Source of the DNA: Lingula anatina
Lineage: Eukaryota; Brachiopoda; Lingulata; Lingulida; Lingulidae
Length of the DNA stretch: 64,000 nucleotides
Direction of reading: 5' to 3'
NCBI RefSeq assembly: GCF_001039355.2
Contig: NW_019775469.1
Coordinates: forward strand, 841,956 to 905,955
The notes below the pieces were generated by a model. It made no database searches and was not told the origin of the DNA. It worked only from the letters and a program-made list of their open reading frames with translations. Positions 28,566 through 40,643 of the stretch are shown one piece after another. The first letter of the stretch is position 1, and the number at the start of each line of letters is the position of its first letter. The position numbers were made by a program, and so were the translations under genes.

Positions 28566-29316
28566 GAGGCACCCACCCACCCACTGCGTGCGACACGGAT
28601 TCGGGTAAATAAAATCATGGAGCGAACGTCTGGTAAAACCGTGAAAGGGAATAAAGTCCCTGAACATACCCCCTACCTACCCTCTACCAGGGCGACTGAT
28701 AGATTTTTACGGATATTCACAGATATGTCTCTAGCTAGATAGCTAGGAGACAGCTTGGTTTTTCACTAGATATTCATAGATATGTCTCTAGCGTGCAGTT
28801 TTCTGTACCGTCACAGTAGAGAATTATACCATGGATTAGCCAGAATCATCTGTGGCCCTGGTACATGTTGAGGGTAGCCTAAGTGCATGGCGGTGTCTCT
28901 CAAACATCTACTGATAGAGCCATAATGTAACGCTCGATGTAGTGAATACCCTTTTCAGTGCGCTTTCTGTTCCCACAAACTGAGAAAACGAGCTGTTTCC
29001 CTGACCTATCTTGCCCTTATTTTAAATAAGAAGAGAAAAAGAGAATAGTTGAAGCCTTTTAAACTTTTTTTATCGGTATATCTTTTGTTATAGTAACAAA
29101 ATAATATGAATTGATTTTCATTGAAAAGGTTATTGTGGTGCATTCGACGCACCCTTTTTGAAGAATCAATAGGTCCTTTCTAGAAAGTGTGTTTGGCAAG
29201 CTTAAATGGCTCGCTTTGATTTATGACAGAACTACAAACTCCCAGAAACCTGCTGGATAACTTCCGCCCTTGCTCTCAAAACTTGGCGAATAATTATATA
29301 CATCTCCGGCCTCAAG
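28566..29316. promoter_or_regulatory. Upstream region of the first gene of the tandem family
   Basis: From about 28990 (CTGTTTCCCTGACCTATCTT) to the start codon, this sequence recurs with changes upstream of all five family members. Shared blocks include GTTTCCCTGAC..TCTTGCCCTT, the CATTCAACAAACACC-like box, AAGAAGTCGATCAA and GACAGGCTTAA. This implies a conserved promoter or 5' UTR. Before 28990 there is a MITE fragment and nothing else recognisable. Confidence 0.5.
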
Positions 29317-29979
29317 ATGGGAAATGAGGATATGGAAGTGCTTGTTTCCAAACATGTTCCAAAGCAGCGGGCACTGACCAAAAAGCTGGTAAATTTGAAT
29401 ATTTCAGAAGATTGTTAGACGACCATTAAGATTTTATATACATAAAAGCGTATTAGAAATTAACAGATTAATGCTTTTGATCATGGACCCATCTACTGGA
29501 TCGTAGTTTTAATAATAAAATAAGTATCTTTATCATTGAATAAAAATGAATTAAAAACTACGTTTTTTTCGTAGGCTACGTACACAAGGGCTTTAGAAGA
29601 TATAGATTGCGGGGATATTGACGGAAGCAAATCGAAGAAACTGCCCGATGGAGATTTGATCAAGGTGAAGATAGAAAGAAAGGCCTGCAATCCAAAACAG
29701 ATAGGGTTCAGGCTGAAACTCGGCCCTGAAGTCGATTGGCGGAAAGAGCTAAAGCTTGTTGAAGACACCATGCAGAAGCCCGACATACAGCTTTGCCGTT
29801 GTCAAGACGACCGGAGAGAACACGTGGTCTATGTGATGGCAGATCTCCTTGAGACTCACCAGTTGGTTCTCTGTAAGGCTAAGACCTTCGGTGCGATGAA
29901 ACCGATTTACCTGGTTCAAGACGCCCCTGAAATAATAAAAGGAGGGGAGGTTTACACTTTCGAGTGGATTAAAGACTAG
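29317..29979 (+). CDS. Unrecognised two-exon tandem family, copy a (158 aa)
   Basis: Exon 1 is 29317-29388 (MGNEDMEVLVSKHVPKQRAL..) and exon 2 is 29575-29979, joined in phase 0 with GT/AG. The protein has no signal peptide, no membrane segment and no motif I recognise. Features shared by all copies are KLPDGDLIKV, a basic ..IGFRLKLGP..DWRKELKLVED segment, the CxC motif QLCRCQDDRREH, VYVMADLLETHQLVLCKAK, and a terminal GG...FEWIKD. In this copy the upstream ATG used by copies b, c and e is changed to ATC, so translation starts at the second, conserved MGNED methionine. The high share of charged residues suggests a soluble cytosolic or nuclear protein. Intact frames in four copies argue that it is functional. 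Confidence 0.7.
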
Positions 29980-30997
29980 AAAGACACTCAAGACAATAAG
30001 TATACTGTCAGTTGAATTGGACAGTGTTTCACGTTCAACTTGGTACCGAGTCAAAAAATATTGAAACGTTAAGAAATTTTTTTTTAGGATTCGGAATTAT
30101 TGTGGTATATTTTTCACTTAGTCCGCTGTCCAGGTAACAATTAATCGGTGCAGCTTAATTCGCATCATTACGCAAGCTTTCAAATCCACTACGTAAAGTT
30201 TGGTTCCTACTTGAAACTTAACCTAATCTTCCATAAAGTGTTTCGTATATCTTAAGCCGTTTACTCCTATGCAACAACCTTCATTAAATTTTAATCAAGC
30301 CATCTTGTATATACAAGTTATTGAATATTCAAACATCGTAGCGTTTGGATTATGTGTGTGAATAGCTTTAACAAAAGTACGGTGAAATAACTCCTAGCTT
30401 GTGTTTTGTTATTTAGTTTTTCTTATAGCGGAAGCAGTTTGTTTCGCTCTTAAATGCAAATTCCTTATGTGATTCAATAGAACAAAAAAAAATCTACATA
30501 CATCTCATAATCTTGTTTTGCTTTCAGCCTTCCAGTATTAACTGACCTGAAATTTGTACTTGAATCAAAAGCCCAGTGTATTGCAGATGTTTGATGAGGT
30601 CGATTTACAAATAAATACGTTCGTCGACTAAATGCAGCATTGCCGCTGTTATAACTTGGTTTTGTGCGTCATCTATTTGGTTTAAAAAAAGTGGATCTGG
30701 TTTCCCTGACTTATCTTGCCCTTCTTTTAAGAGAGAAGAAAAAGAGACTTTTTGAAAGTCTAATCAACCGATCTTGTTGATAGACTAATATTATGTTTGT
30801 TGAATATGTTATTTCGTTGCATTCAACAAGCACCTTTTTTTAAGAAGTCGATCAATAGGGCCATCTCATAAAGCCTTCGTTCGACAGGCTTAATTTAAGC
30901 CGACCTGATCACTCCCGCTGTCTTGTGGCTGAGCTCCGAACTTCTGAGAAACTGTTGGATAACGTTCCTGCTCTCCAAAATTGGCGAAAAATTACAA
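29980..30997. other. Spacer between family copies a and b
   Basis: It holds the 3' flank of copy a and, from about 30690, the conserved upstream block of copy b (GTTTCCCTGACTTATCTTGC; CATTCAACAAGCACC). No gene seen. Confidence 0.5.
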
Positions 30998-31236
30998 ATG
31001 TCCGCCTTGAGAATGGGAATTGAGGATATGGAATACCTGGGCGAAACACCTGTTCCAAAGCAGCGGCCACTCGCCAAAAAACTGGCAAGTTTTAATGTTT
31101 CATAAGATTCTGAAGTTTATTAGACATGAATTTGCATTTTTATATACATTCTAGCGAGTCAAGAATAGAGTTATGTATATTTAAAATGGGTTTTGTTTCT
31201 TTGTTGTTTGTTTTTGTTTGTTTCGTTTTAAGCTTG

Positions 31237-31269
<33 letters not shown>

Positions 31270-32956
31270 TCATAAATGAAAATTCGCCATCTCTTCCATG
31301 TAATTCTCACGGCAGATATATTTTACCTATATATTTCCTTTAGGTATTGGCATTTTTTAAACTTTGAATATGTGCACCATAATAGGGAGGTTTCGCAAAC
31401 AACAGTACACGAAAGTATATGAGGTCGCTTGTCTGCCATATTTGAAGATGGAATGGGTGGTGAGAGGTGGCATAGGTAGAAAAGCTCTTTAGACAGTGTG
31501 ATTTACCCACTTCCACATGAAATAAGGCACCATAAAGACTATGGAAGGGACAAATATGTCTTTATATACCAAAAACTGTGAATGTCAACGAGCGTTTATT
31601 GAATATCACAAAACTCCTCGATTGAAAATTGATTCAGTTCTTAGGGGCTGCAATTATATTTTTGAGCAATCTTCCTCAAAATATCTCTATGTTGCATTGG
31701 TGAGCTAATAAAAACATGCGTAGAGTGACGTGCTTGTGATTCGTTTTTTAACTTAGTCGTTTGCGCCTATTGCCTCCGGGATCTTACCTTACAATGCTTC
31801 ATCTTCGTATAGTAATTTTTTTCGGTGGACAAAAATGGAAGTAACCAAATTCTCAAACATTTAACGTTTGCTGTGTAAAACAAACAATTCGATGCTTGGC
31901 TATCCAAATTCAAATAGAATTGAATAAACAAATGGTTCATAAATTCAATTATAAAGCGATCTTCCTATCCTTTAACCTTATGTTATATTTGTCACGTGCA
32001 TCGTGCGGTGAAACTGATCATATCGAATAGGATTTTCTGTTCACTTTTTTGCACCGTAAGTGTCTACGGGCGCCGAAACATCCCCCTCCCCCCATGACAT
32101 CGCGGCCAGGTAGGTACAGATCGAAAACGAAACCCCTTTTAACCACAGTGCAGTTGTTATTCACCCTCCGTGCCTTGCGGCTTCCTTCCTGATTGAAACA
32201 TTGTCGCTGCAGCTCATTGAGCACTTTGGACCAACGCTATGCAATTTACGATTGCTCCGACCAAAGGGTTTTTGATTTTTTTTTTAAAGTTCAAATCTTC
32301 ATCTTGATTAAATCATAGAGGTTATGAAAATTGTGAATCCAACCGAATTCGTATGGCCATCGTCTGCCTCCACACAGACGCCTTACCTGGAGAAGGGGGA
32401 CAAATGGGCAGTAAAGGCCTACGGCCACCGCACAGAAATGGCATGGCAAATGTAACCGAGGCTATAATCTGATTAATGAAACGAATTTAGGCCTACGGCA
32501 TCATCATGACTTTGTATTGTACTTAGGAAAAAGTGTGTTTATTTTTTATAGGCTATGTATACAAGACCTTTAGAAGATATAGATTGCGGAAGCATTGACG
32601 GAAGCAAATCAAAGAAACTGCCCGATGGAGATTTAATCAAGGTGGACATAATAAAAGGGGATTGCAATCCCAAACAGATCGGGTACAAGCTCAAACTCGG
32701 TCCTGATGTCGATTGGAGGAAAGAGCTCAAGCTTGTTGAAGACACCATGCAGAAGCCTGACATACAGCTTTGCCGTTGTCAGGACGAGCGGAGAGAACAC
32801 GTGGTCTATGTGATGGCAGATCTACTCGAGACTCACCAGTTAGTCCTCTGTAAGGCTAAGACCTTCGGTGTGATGAAACCGGTTTACCTGGTTCAAGACG
32901 CCCCTGAAAAAATAATAGGGGGATCTCTAATCACTTTCGAGTGGATTAAAGACTAG
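30998..32956 (+). CDS. Unrecognised two-exon tandem family, copy b (163 aa)
   Basis: Exon 1 is 30998-31084 (MSALRMGIEDMEYLGETPV..) and exon 2 is 32552-32956 (AMYTRPLEDIDCGSIDG.. to FEWIKD, stop TAG). The donor after exon 1 is GCAAGT instead of the GTAAAT of the other copies, so this would be a GC-AG intron. The intron is also much longer (1467 bp, against about 190 bp in copy a) and contains a poly(A) run at 31240-31267. Exon 2 keeps the full reading frame and every family motif. The frame is open upstream of the ATG here, but copy c has an in-frame stop just before the same ATG, which supports this start. Confidence 0.65.
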
Positions 32957-34677
32957 AAAGACAGTTAAGCCAATAAGTGCATTGTCAATTGAATTGGTTC
33001 CCATATGCCACGTTATGAGTTTGATGAAGAAAATTAAAATCATTTGGGAATGTCTGAAAGTTTTATCGCAGATGATTTTCATTCAGGTGGATATTTATAG
33101 AAGTTTCGCCTGATTTATTAGTCCTTTGTTCACGAATCAGTTTTAAAAAGTTACCATAACCATAACGTTTTTGGTCATATAAACATTATGGCATCGCTAT
33201 AATAATTTTCTGTGTTTGCTGGATTACATAACAACAGTTTTTGGTTCTTACATGTAACATAGCTCCTACATGTAACATAGCTTGTTTTAAATATCTTGGC
33301 CTTTTTATTCTTTGCAACATTTTAAGACATTTCTTACATCTTCAGTAAATTTTAATGAGGTCATCTTGTAAATACAAGTAACTGATTATTCAGAAAGTAT
33401 AAACATAATTATGGATTATTTGTTTATAAGTTCCTTTTACAAAAAATCGGGTGTGGTCACACTTTTTCGTGTTTTTTCTCTGCCTTTTGTTATAACAAGT
33501 ATTTGTAATACTGTTTTACGTATATTCATTGTGATTCAAAAAAGTTTCTAAAAAAGGAACAGCCGTCCAGTTATTTAGTAATCCTCTCATAAATGATAAT
33601 TGAACAGATATTAATTCGACCCTCTAGTTTGTAAAAGTACTAGTCCTCCATATGACAAAGTAATGTATGACACATAACTGCTGCGAGTGCAATAAAATGA
33701 TTGTTCAAATAAGGGTTGGCGAAAACGACTGAAGATTATATTCTAATTAGGGCACGGAAAGAAAGTAGAAAATATCTGTTCAAATAACATCTCAAAATAT
33801 TTCATTTTTAGGCTCCATCGTCCGTTGATATTTTTTTCATATTTTCTAACTGACATATTTTTGACATGTTTTTATTATGCACTTCGGGAGATTTTTTTTT
33901 TTTTTCAATGTGAAATTACAACTTGAAAACTGTAAGTTTACTCCATTGCTCTGTAACAGCTGGTGCACGGACTGCACTTGTCGTCATCATCAACTGATCA
34001 TAAGTTGGAAAGTTTTCATTTATGATAGATCCAGATATTGATTTACCTGTTGACTGTTTCGTCTGTTCACTCTGACAGACTTGGTCACAACTGAATTACC
34101 TTTTCAGGATCTATCATAAACGAAAACTTTCCAACTATCAAAACTGAGGTCCAATGAAACTATTTTAACATGATCGTGAGTCGGGCCAATCCAGGGTTCT
34201 GTAACTATTTATAAAGCATTGCGAATTGCGAATAGCGATATCATCTTTCATTTCGAGGCTATTATATGGGGCGACTGTCCTGACAGTCTGCTAAACGTAT
34301 TTACATTACATGCAGATTACCGCTATCGTTGTTTGACTTGGTGGGTTCTCTTTACAGGCTTATTGAGAAAAATGGATCTGGTTTCACTAACCTCGCATGT
34401 CCTTATTTTAAAAGAATTGTAGACATTGGACATTTTCAAGATCTTATTGTTGGCTTTGCATTATAAAATTGACGTTTGTTGTATATAGGTTAAGTTGTCG
34501 CATTCAGCAAACACCTTTTTCTAAGAAGTCGTTCAATATATAGGCCCATTTCTTAAATCCTTATTTCGTTCGACAGGCTTAAGTCGACCTGATCACTCCC
34601 GCTGTCTTGTAGCTGAGCTCCGCAATCCTGCCAATCTGTTGCAAGACATCCTTACTTAACTTGGCATTAAAGTACAA
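32957..34677. other. Spacer between copies b and c, repeated after copy c
   Basis: It matches 35692-37232 along most of its length (for example AAAGGAACAGCCGTCCAG at 33557 and 36045), so gene plus flank of about 2.5 kb was duplicated as a unit. It includes an inverted-repeat element at 34004-34135. Short open frames here are not conserved. Confidence 0.65.
34004..34135. repeat. Inverted repeat with 29-bp arms
   Basis: Arms 34004-34032 and 34107-34135 (GTTGGAAAGTTTTCATTTAT and its inverse) pair with one mismatch around a 74-bp loop. The duplicated spacer carries the same structure from about 36485 to 36610, but its right arm has lost the outer bases. It may be a MITE remnant. Confidence 0.75.
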
Positions 34678-35691
34678 ATGTCCGGCCTTAGCATGGGGAA
34701 TGAAGACAAAGAATTTGCGCAAGCCCAATCTGCACCTGCATCGAAGCAACGGGCACTCACCAAAAAACTGGTAAATGTTTGTTTCTTAGGTTTCTGAAGA
34801 TTATAAGTCGTCCAGTTGAGGGTTTAAATACATGCCTGCATACTGAAAATCGGATTTTGTTAAATGAGCGTGTATTTTATTCTCTTCTTTGTCTTCCACT
34901 TGGCAACAATAAACATAGAAACAAAAGTTTGTCATCAGTTGCGCCTAACTTTGACATGTTATTGCAGTCCAGTCCAGTCCGCGAACCAAATAGTGAGCAC
35001 CCAGGTTTTTTTATATGATGCGTGTTTATTTTCTATAATACAAACAATTCATGACAGATAAATGTTGTACGGATCTTTGCTCAACATTCGTCTCTATCTT
35101 TTTAGTTGATAATGGCGCTTCTGTCATGTACTTTTCACGTAAGATGTATTCTCCCTTGTTTGACAATCCAAATATTGAACAGAGGATCTTGCAAACTTGA
35201 ATAAAAAGGTTTTTAATGCCTTCGACGCATTAAATGGTTGCTTGAATTTAGAAAATTTTTTGTAGGCTCTGTACTCAAGAACTTTTGATGAAATAAACTG
35301 CGGAAACATCAACGAGAGTGCGGCTGCAGAACATCCAGCCAAAGTGAAAAAACTGCCCGACGGAGATTTAATCAAGGTGGATACAGCAGAAAGCGCCTGC
35401 AATCCAAATCAGATTGGGTTCAAGCTCAAAATGGGTTCTGATGTCGATTGGAGGAAAGAACTCAGGCTTGTTGAAGACGCCATGCAGAAGCCTGACATAC
35501 AGCTTTGCCGTTGTCAGGACGGTCGGAGAGAACACGTGGTCTATGTGATGGCAGATCTACTCGAGACTCACCAGTTAGTCCTCTGTAAGGCTAAGACATT
35601 CGGTATGATGAAGCCGGTTTACCTGGTCCAAGACGCTCCTGAAAAAATAAGAGGAGGATCTCTTATCACTTTCGAGTGGATTAAAGACTAG
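34678..35691 (+). CDS. Unrecognised two-exon tandem family, copy c (172 aa)
   Basis: Exon 1 is 34678-34770 (MSGLSMGNEDKEFAQAQSAP..) and exon 2 is 35266-35691, joined by a GT/AG intron in phase 0. Exon 2 carries a short insertion compared with a and b (NESAAAEHPAK before KLPDGD). The C-terminal half, from QKPDIQLCRCQD to FEWIKD, is nearly identical to copy b, while the N-terminal half is more diverged. An in-frame TAA lies just upstream of the ATG, which fixes the start. Confidence 0.7.
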
Positions 35692-37232
35692 AAAGACAGT
35701 TAAGCCAATAAGTGCATTGTCCAATGCATAAAGTTTGGTTCCTGTCTGTAATTTAGCTTGATTTTCTGCTCAGTGTTTTAAATATCTTGACCTTTTTATT
35801 CTTTGCAACATTTCCAAAACATTTTAAAATTCTTCAGTAAATTTTAATGAGGCCATTTTGTAAATACAAGTATCTGATTATTCAAAGAGTATATACATAA
35901 TTATGGATTATTTGTTTATAAGTCCTTTTACAAAATACCAGGTGTGGTGACATATTTTCGTGGTTTGCTCTCTGCCTTTTGTTATAACAAGTATTTGTGA
36001 TGCTCTTTTTCGTATATTCATTATGATTCAATAAAGTTTCTAAAAAAGGAACAGCCGTCCAGTTATTATAATCCTCTCATAAATGATAATTGAACAGATA
36101 TTATTCGACCCCCCAATTTGTAAAAGTACTAGTCCTCCAAATGACAAAGTAATGTATGACACATTACTGCTGCGAGTGCAATAACATGATTGTTCAAATA
36201 AGGGTTGGCGAAAACGACCGAAGATTATATTCTGAATAGGGCAGAGAAAGAAAGCAGAAAATATCTGTTCAAATAACATCTCAAAATATTTCATTTTTAG
36301 GCTCCATCGTCCGTTGATATTTTTTTCATATTTTCTAACTGACATATTTTGACATGTTTTTTTATAATGCACATCGGGAGACTTTTTTATGTGAAATAAC
36401 ATCTTGCAAACTGAAAGCGTCTCTATTGCTCCGTATCAGTACTACACGGACTGCACATGTCGTCATCATCAACTGATCATAAAGTTGGAAAGTTTTCATT
36501 TATGATAGATCCAGATATTTGATTTACCTGTTGACTGTTTCGTCTATTCACTCTGACAGACTTGGTCACAACTGAATTACCTGTTCAGGATCTATCATAA
36601 ATGAAAACTGAGATCCAGTGAAACTATTTTCACATGCTCGTGAGTCGGGCCAATCTAGGCCGCAAGTGGCGCACTCGCAACTCCGTTAAAAACAGTCATT
36701 AAAAAGCAAGGTTAACAACTTCAATTAAAAAACACAATAAAGGAGTAAATAATTTAGGGGTGTGCGCACCAGGGTATGTTTTTTAAAGACTTGTACGAAT
36801 GAAAGCGTTCTTCAACTTTGTGTCTGCTGAACGTATTTACATTACATGCAGTATTACCGCTACCGTTGTTTGACTTGGTGCGTTCTCTTTAAAGGGTTAT
36901 TGAGAAAAATGGATCTGGTTTCACTAACCTCGCATGTCCTTATTTTGAAAGAGTTGTAGACATAGGACATTTTAAAAATCTTGCTGTTAACTTTGCATTA
37001 TGGTATAAAATTGACGTTTGTTGTAAATAAGTTATGTTGTCGCATTCAGCAAACACCTTTTTTTAAGAAGTCGATCAATGGGCCCATTTCACAAAGACTT
37101 TGTTCGACAGGCTTGATTCAAGTCAACCTGATCATACACGCTGTCTTGAGGCTGAGCTTCGAACTCCTGGCAGTCTGTTAGAAGACGGCCTTGCAAAACT
37201 TGGAAAAAATATTATTCATATCCGGCCATACC
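35692..37232. other. Spacer between copies c and d
   Basis: This is the second copy of the b-c spacer. It contains AATAAA at about 36029-36034 (ATTCAATAAAGTTTC), a likely poly(A) signal for copy c. The shared upstream block precedes copy d (GTTTCACTAACCTCGCATG near 36918, CATTCAGCAAACACC near 37043). No other gene seen. Confidence 0.55.
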
Positions 37233-38523
37233 ATGGGGAATGAAGACAAAGAATTTGCGCAAGCCCCGTCTGTTCCAAAGCAAAGGGCACTCACCAAAAA
37301 ACTGGTAAATTTTAATATTGATGTTTTGTAGGTCCCTGCATACTGAGAATCAGATTTTGCTTAATAAGGGCGTGCTTTGTTCACGTTTTCACGTCTACCG
37401 CTTGGCAAGATAATAATAAACAGATAGACAATAGTTTGACATTAGTTGTTCATAACTGTGACATTTAACTGTAGTCCAGTCATGAAAGCATCTGTGAACC
37501 AAATAATGTTGTTTTTTTTAATAATATAATGAGTGTTTATTTTATTATAATACAAATATATTCATGACAGATGGATGTATGTAAGGAACTTTGCGCAAGT
37601 TTCGCCTTTATCTTTTTAGTGGATAATGGCGCTCTTTTTCATGTACTTATCAAAGCAAATGCATCCCTCCTTGATATGTTCACCTTTAAAATTACCAGTA
37701 TTTGTTACCCTTGAACATGTAAATGAAACTTTTGCCTCATCCAGACACATTTTGGATGACAAGAACGGAAATGATAATTTTTCAAAACACAAAAATTCCG
37801 TTGAGCAAAATAAAAATATTCTGGGTGTATGGCAATCCAAATATTGAATGGAGGATCATGTTAACTTCAATAAAATACATTTGAATACATTTGACGCATT
37901 CAATGGGTTCTATTTCTAATAATAAAACTTATCTCTCTATCCATCAGTTTGGATGAAAAAAATTGGCCTGCAGTGTGATCACATGGTTGCTTGAAGACCA
38001 GAAAATGTGTTTCTTTTTCTAGGCCACGTACACAATAACTTTAGAGGATATAGAGGGCGGGAGCACGGCTGCAGAACAAGCAGCCAAATTGAAAAAATTG
38101 CCCGATGGAGATTTAATCAAGGTGGATAAAAAAGAAAACGCCTGCTATCCAAATCAGATTGGGTACAGGCTCAAACTGGGTTCTAATGTCCATTGGAGGA
38201 AAGAGCTCAAACTTGTTGAAGACACCATGCAGAAGCCCGACATACAGCTTTGCCGTTGTCAGGACGATCGGAGAGAACATGAAGTCTATGTAAAGGCAGA
38301 TCTCTTTGAGACTCACCAGTTAATCCTCTGTAAAGCTAAGACCTTAGGTGTGACGAAACCGGTTTACCTGATCCAAGACGCTCCTGAAAAAATAAGAGGA
38401 GGAACCTTTATCACTTTCGAGTGGATTAAAGACTTGAAAGACACTTGTATATCGTCAATTAAATTGTGTCCAATGTGGCGTGATAAGATTGCTAAGAAAA
38501 TAATAATCCTTTTAAAACGTTAA
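37233..38523 (+). CDS. Unrecognised two-exon tandem family, copy d (190 aa, extended C-terminus)
   Basis: Exon 1 is 37233-37304 (MGNEDKEFAQAPSVPKQ..) and exon 2 is 38023-38523. The upstream MSGL methionine is lost, leaving MGNED as the start. The usual stop after FEWIKD is changed from TAG to TTG, so the frame runs on for 33 residues, including LCPMWRDK, into former 3' UTR. Other changes fall at otherwise fixed positions: the copy-c DWRKEL reads HWRKEL here, and HVVYVMADL reads HEVYVKADL. It may be a functional variant or an early stage of decay. Confidence 0.6.
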
Positions 38524-40637
38524 GAAATCCTACCAATACCATGATAACTCAAAGGAGAATCTGAATTAAGTTTGGATCCTCCTTGAAACTTTTCTTAATT
38601 TCCTATACCGACTTTCGCGTATATTAAGCTGCCTAATTAAGTAACAGTCTGTTTTAAGACATACATCTTCTGTAAATTTTAGTCCAAACATCTTGTTAAT
38701 GTAAGTTATTGATTATTGGAAATTAAAGGGATAATAACTCTTCGTATGAGATCTATATTTCACAATAAAAACATTGTGAACAACTCATAGAAATATAATA
38801 CATTCTGTTTTACCACAAAAACGGTAGTTATAGCTATTGGTCTGATATCTGAGCGTCTTTAGATCACGTGACCTCCATTGATGGCTATACTCTGTTATAA
38901 TCTCTTAAGAGATTATAAAAAAAAACTTAAAAAAAAAAACAGGTAGTAACTTTGAATGTAAAAATGGATTCATTAACCGTTGGTAAGTATGGGAAAATTG
39001 TTGTTTACTCCAGGAAAAATAATTTTTTGGCCAAAACGAAGAGTTATTATCCCTTTAAAATACTAGCCTGTGGATAATGTGTAAATGAGTTTTTTTAACA
39101 AAAATAATAAGATGTGTCTTTGTGGTTTGTTCTCCGTTTCTGATATAGCAGAAGTGTTTGTGAAGCTTTTTGTAATTTAGTTATATATTTTAATAAAGTA
39201 ATGAAAAAATTATAGAAAAAATAGCCCCGTTACTTTCTAATTTTCTTAACCCTGGCATATTTTTCAACATATTCCTGCCAGCTGGGGGTCGTACGGCTGG
39301 GGTGGTTTACGACCCCATTGCATTATTGATGAAATGCCGACATTTTTGTTAGTTAAATGCGGTAGTGGTGACACTTTTTGGTTGGGGAAAATGTATGAAT
39401 GTATGAATCTTCAAGTTATTGATTATTGGAAAATAATAGCGTTGTTCTTTTTTATGTAAATTACAGTATTTATTCGATTTAATTAAACGATAAAAATATT
39501 ATAGAAAAAAAATAATCTCATTAGGCCTATTTTCTAATCTTTTTAATTTAGCTTTGTTACTGAAACCTTTAAGTTTCATGACAGGCTTATATGTAGGCCT
39601 ATTGCTGAGAGCCATAGGGTTATGGGGAAGGGAATTTTAATAATATTTACTATGTTTTACTATAAATTAACAAAGTTTAATAAATGAATGTATAAATAAA
39701 TAAAAGATGGAGATGAAGCAAAATACGCTGACTACAAAATAAGTGCTTTTTTACAAGTGTTTATTCAGTCATGAACTGCTGATTAAATATGATTTGCATC
39801 TGTCAATAATCGCCCTCATGTTTCACTATAATAGATTTGGATATTAAGAAAACATGAGGAAAAAAATCGATCTAAAATCAGTGTTTTTCAATTTTTTTTC
39901 CAATTTGAAACGGTACTGGATTTTTATTTCAACCACGTTCTGCAAGTGAGAGACGAGTTATCTTTAGGATAGGCCTATAGACTGATATAGGCCTACTACA
40001 TGTATCTGACCTTAGGTTCCGCTAATGTCTTTTACAAAATTATTGTACTATTTTAGAGGCCCCTTATATCAGAGGGTTAGACTGATGTATGTGTCATGTG
40101 TAAGATAAAGCGAAACCAGATAATACATGTAAGCCTTGACAATCACTGACTGCTACATTAGATGGTCGCATAAGTAACGGAGACCCTCCCCATCCTCCCT
40201 CCCCCCGGCGTCCGACCCAGATTCGGGTAAAACATTTCGAAATTAGAGAAGCCTGAATAGGCCCACTACTAGAGTGACATATTGATTTTGCACCAGATAG
40301 TCACATATGTTTAACAAAAGAACACGTCAGTCGGCTTTTAGTCTTTTGAACGCTTTTACATAATATGCAGTATTACCGCTATCGTTGTTTGACTTGTTTC
40401 ATTGAAAAAAAAATGGATCTGGTTTCGCAAACCTCCCTTGACCTTATTTTAAGAGCAGTATCGATAGGACTATTAGATTTACATTAAAATGTCAAATTTT
40501 ATCTCTGCGATCGTAAAAACGCCGGAAAAAGTCCGACAAGTTCGAACAGCGCGCCTCGTTAGAGAATCAAAATATAGGTCAAGGTTTGTCCCAAGGTCAC
40601 CACGCATGCGGGTGTGCAGAAGTGAGCGGCATCCAAG
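38524..40637. other. 3' flank of copy d and upstream region of ATP synthase g (first haplotype)
   Basis: The sequence 39148-40025 matches 47068-47990. It includes AATAAAGTAATG (about 39192) as a possible poly(A) signal, and the interspersed repeat at 39715-40160. No coding region seen. The last 140 bp before 40638 is the ATP synthase g promoter. Confidence 0.6.
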
Positions 40638-40643
40638 ATGGCG
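40497..40643 (+). promoter_or_regulatory. Promoter region of ATP synthase subunit g
   Basis: This stretch is almost identical to 49871-50024 in the second copy. It holds CACGCATGCG (40601-40610), close to an NRF-1 half-palindrome, and CAAGATGGCG (40634-40643), a YY1-type site that overlaps the start codon. Both are common in promoters of nuclear genes for mitochondrial proteins in animals. No TATA box is seen. Confidence 0.45.

Noticed and set aside
34219-35061. Short open frames around the b-c spacer and copy c intron
   Set aside because: Not preserved in the duplicated spacer or other copies; only the family exons are conserved.
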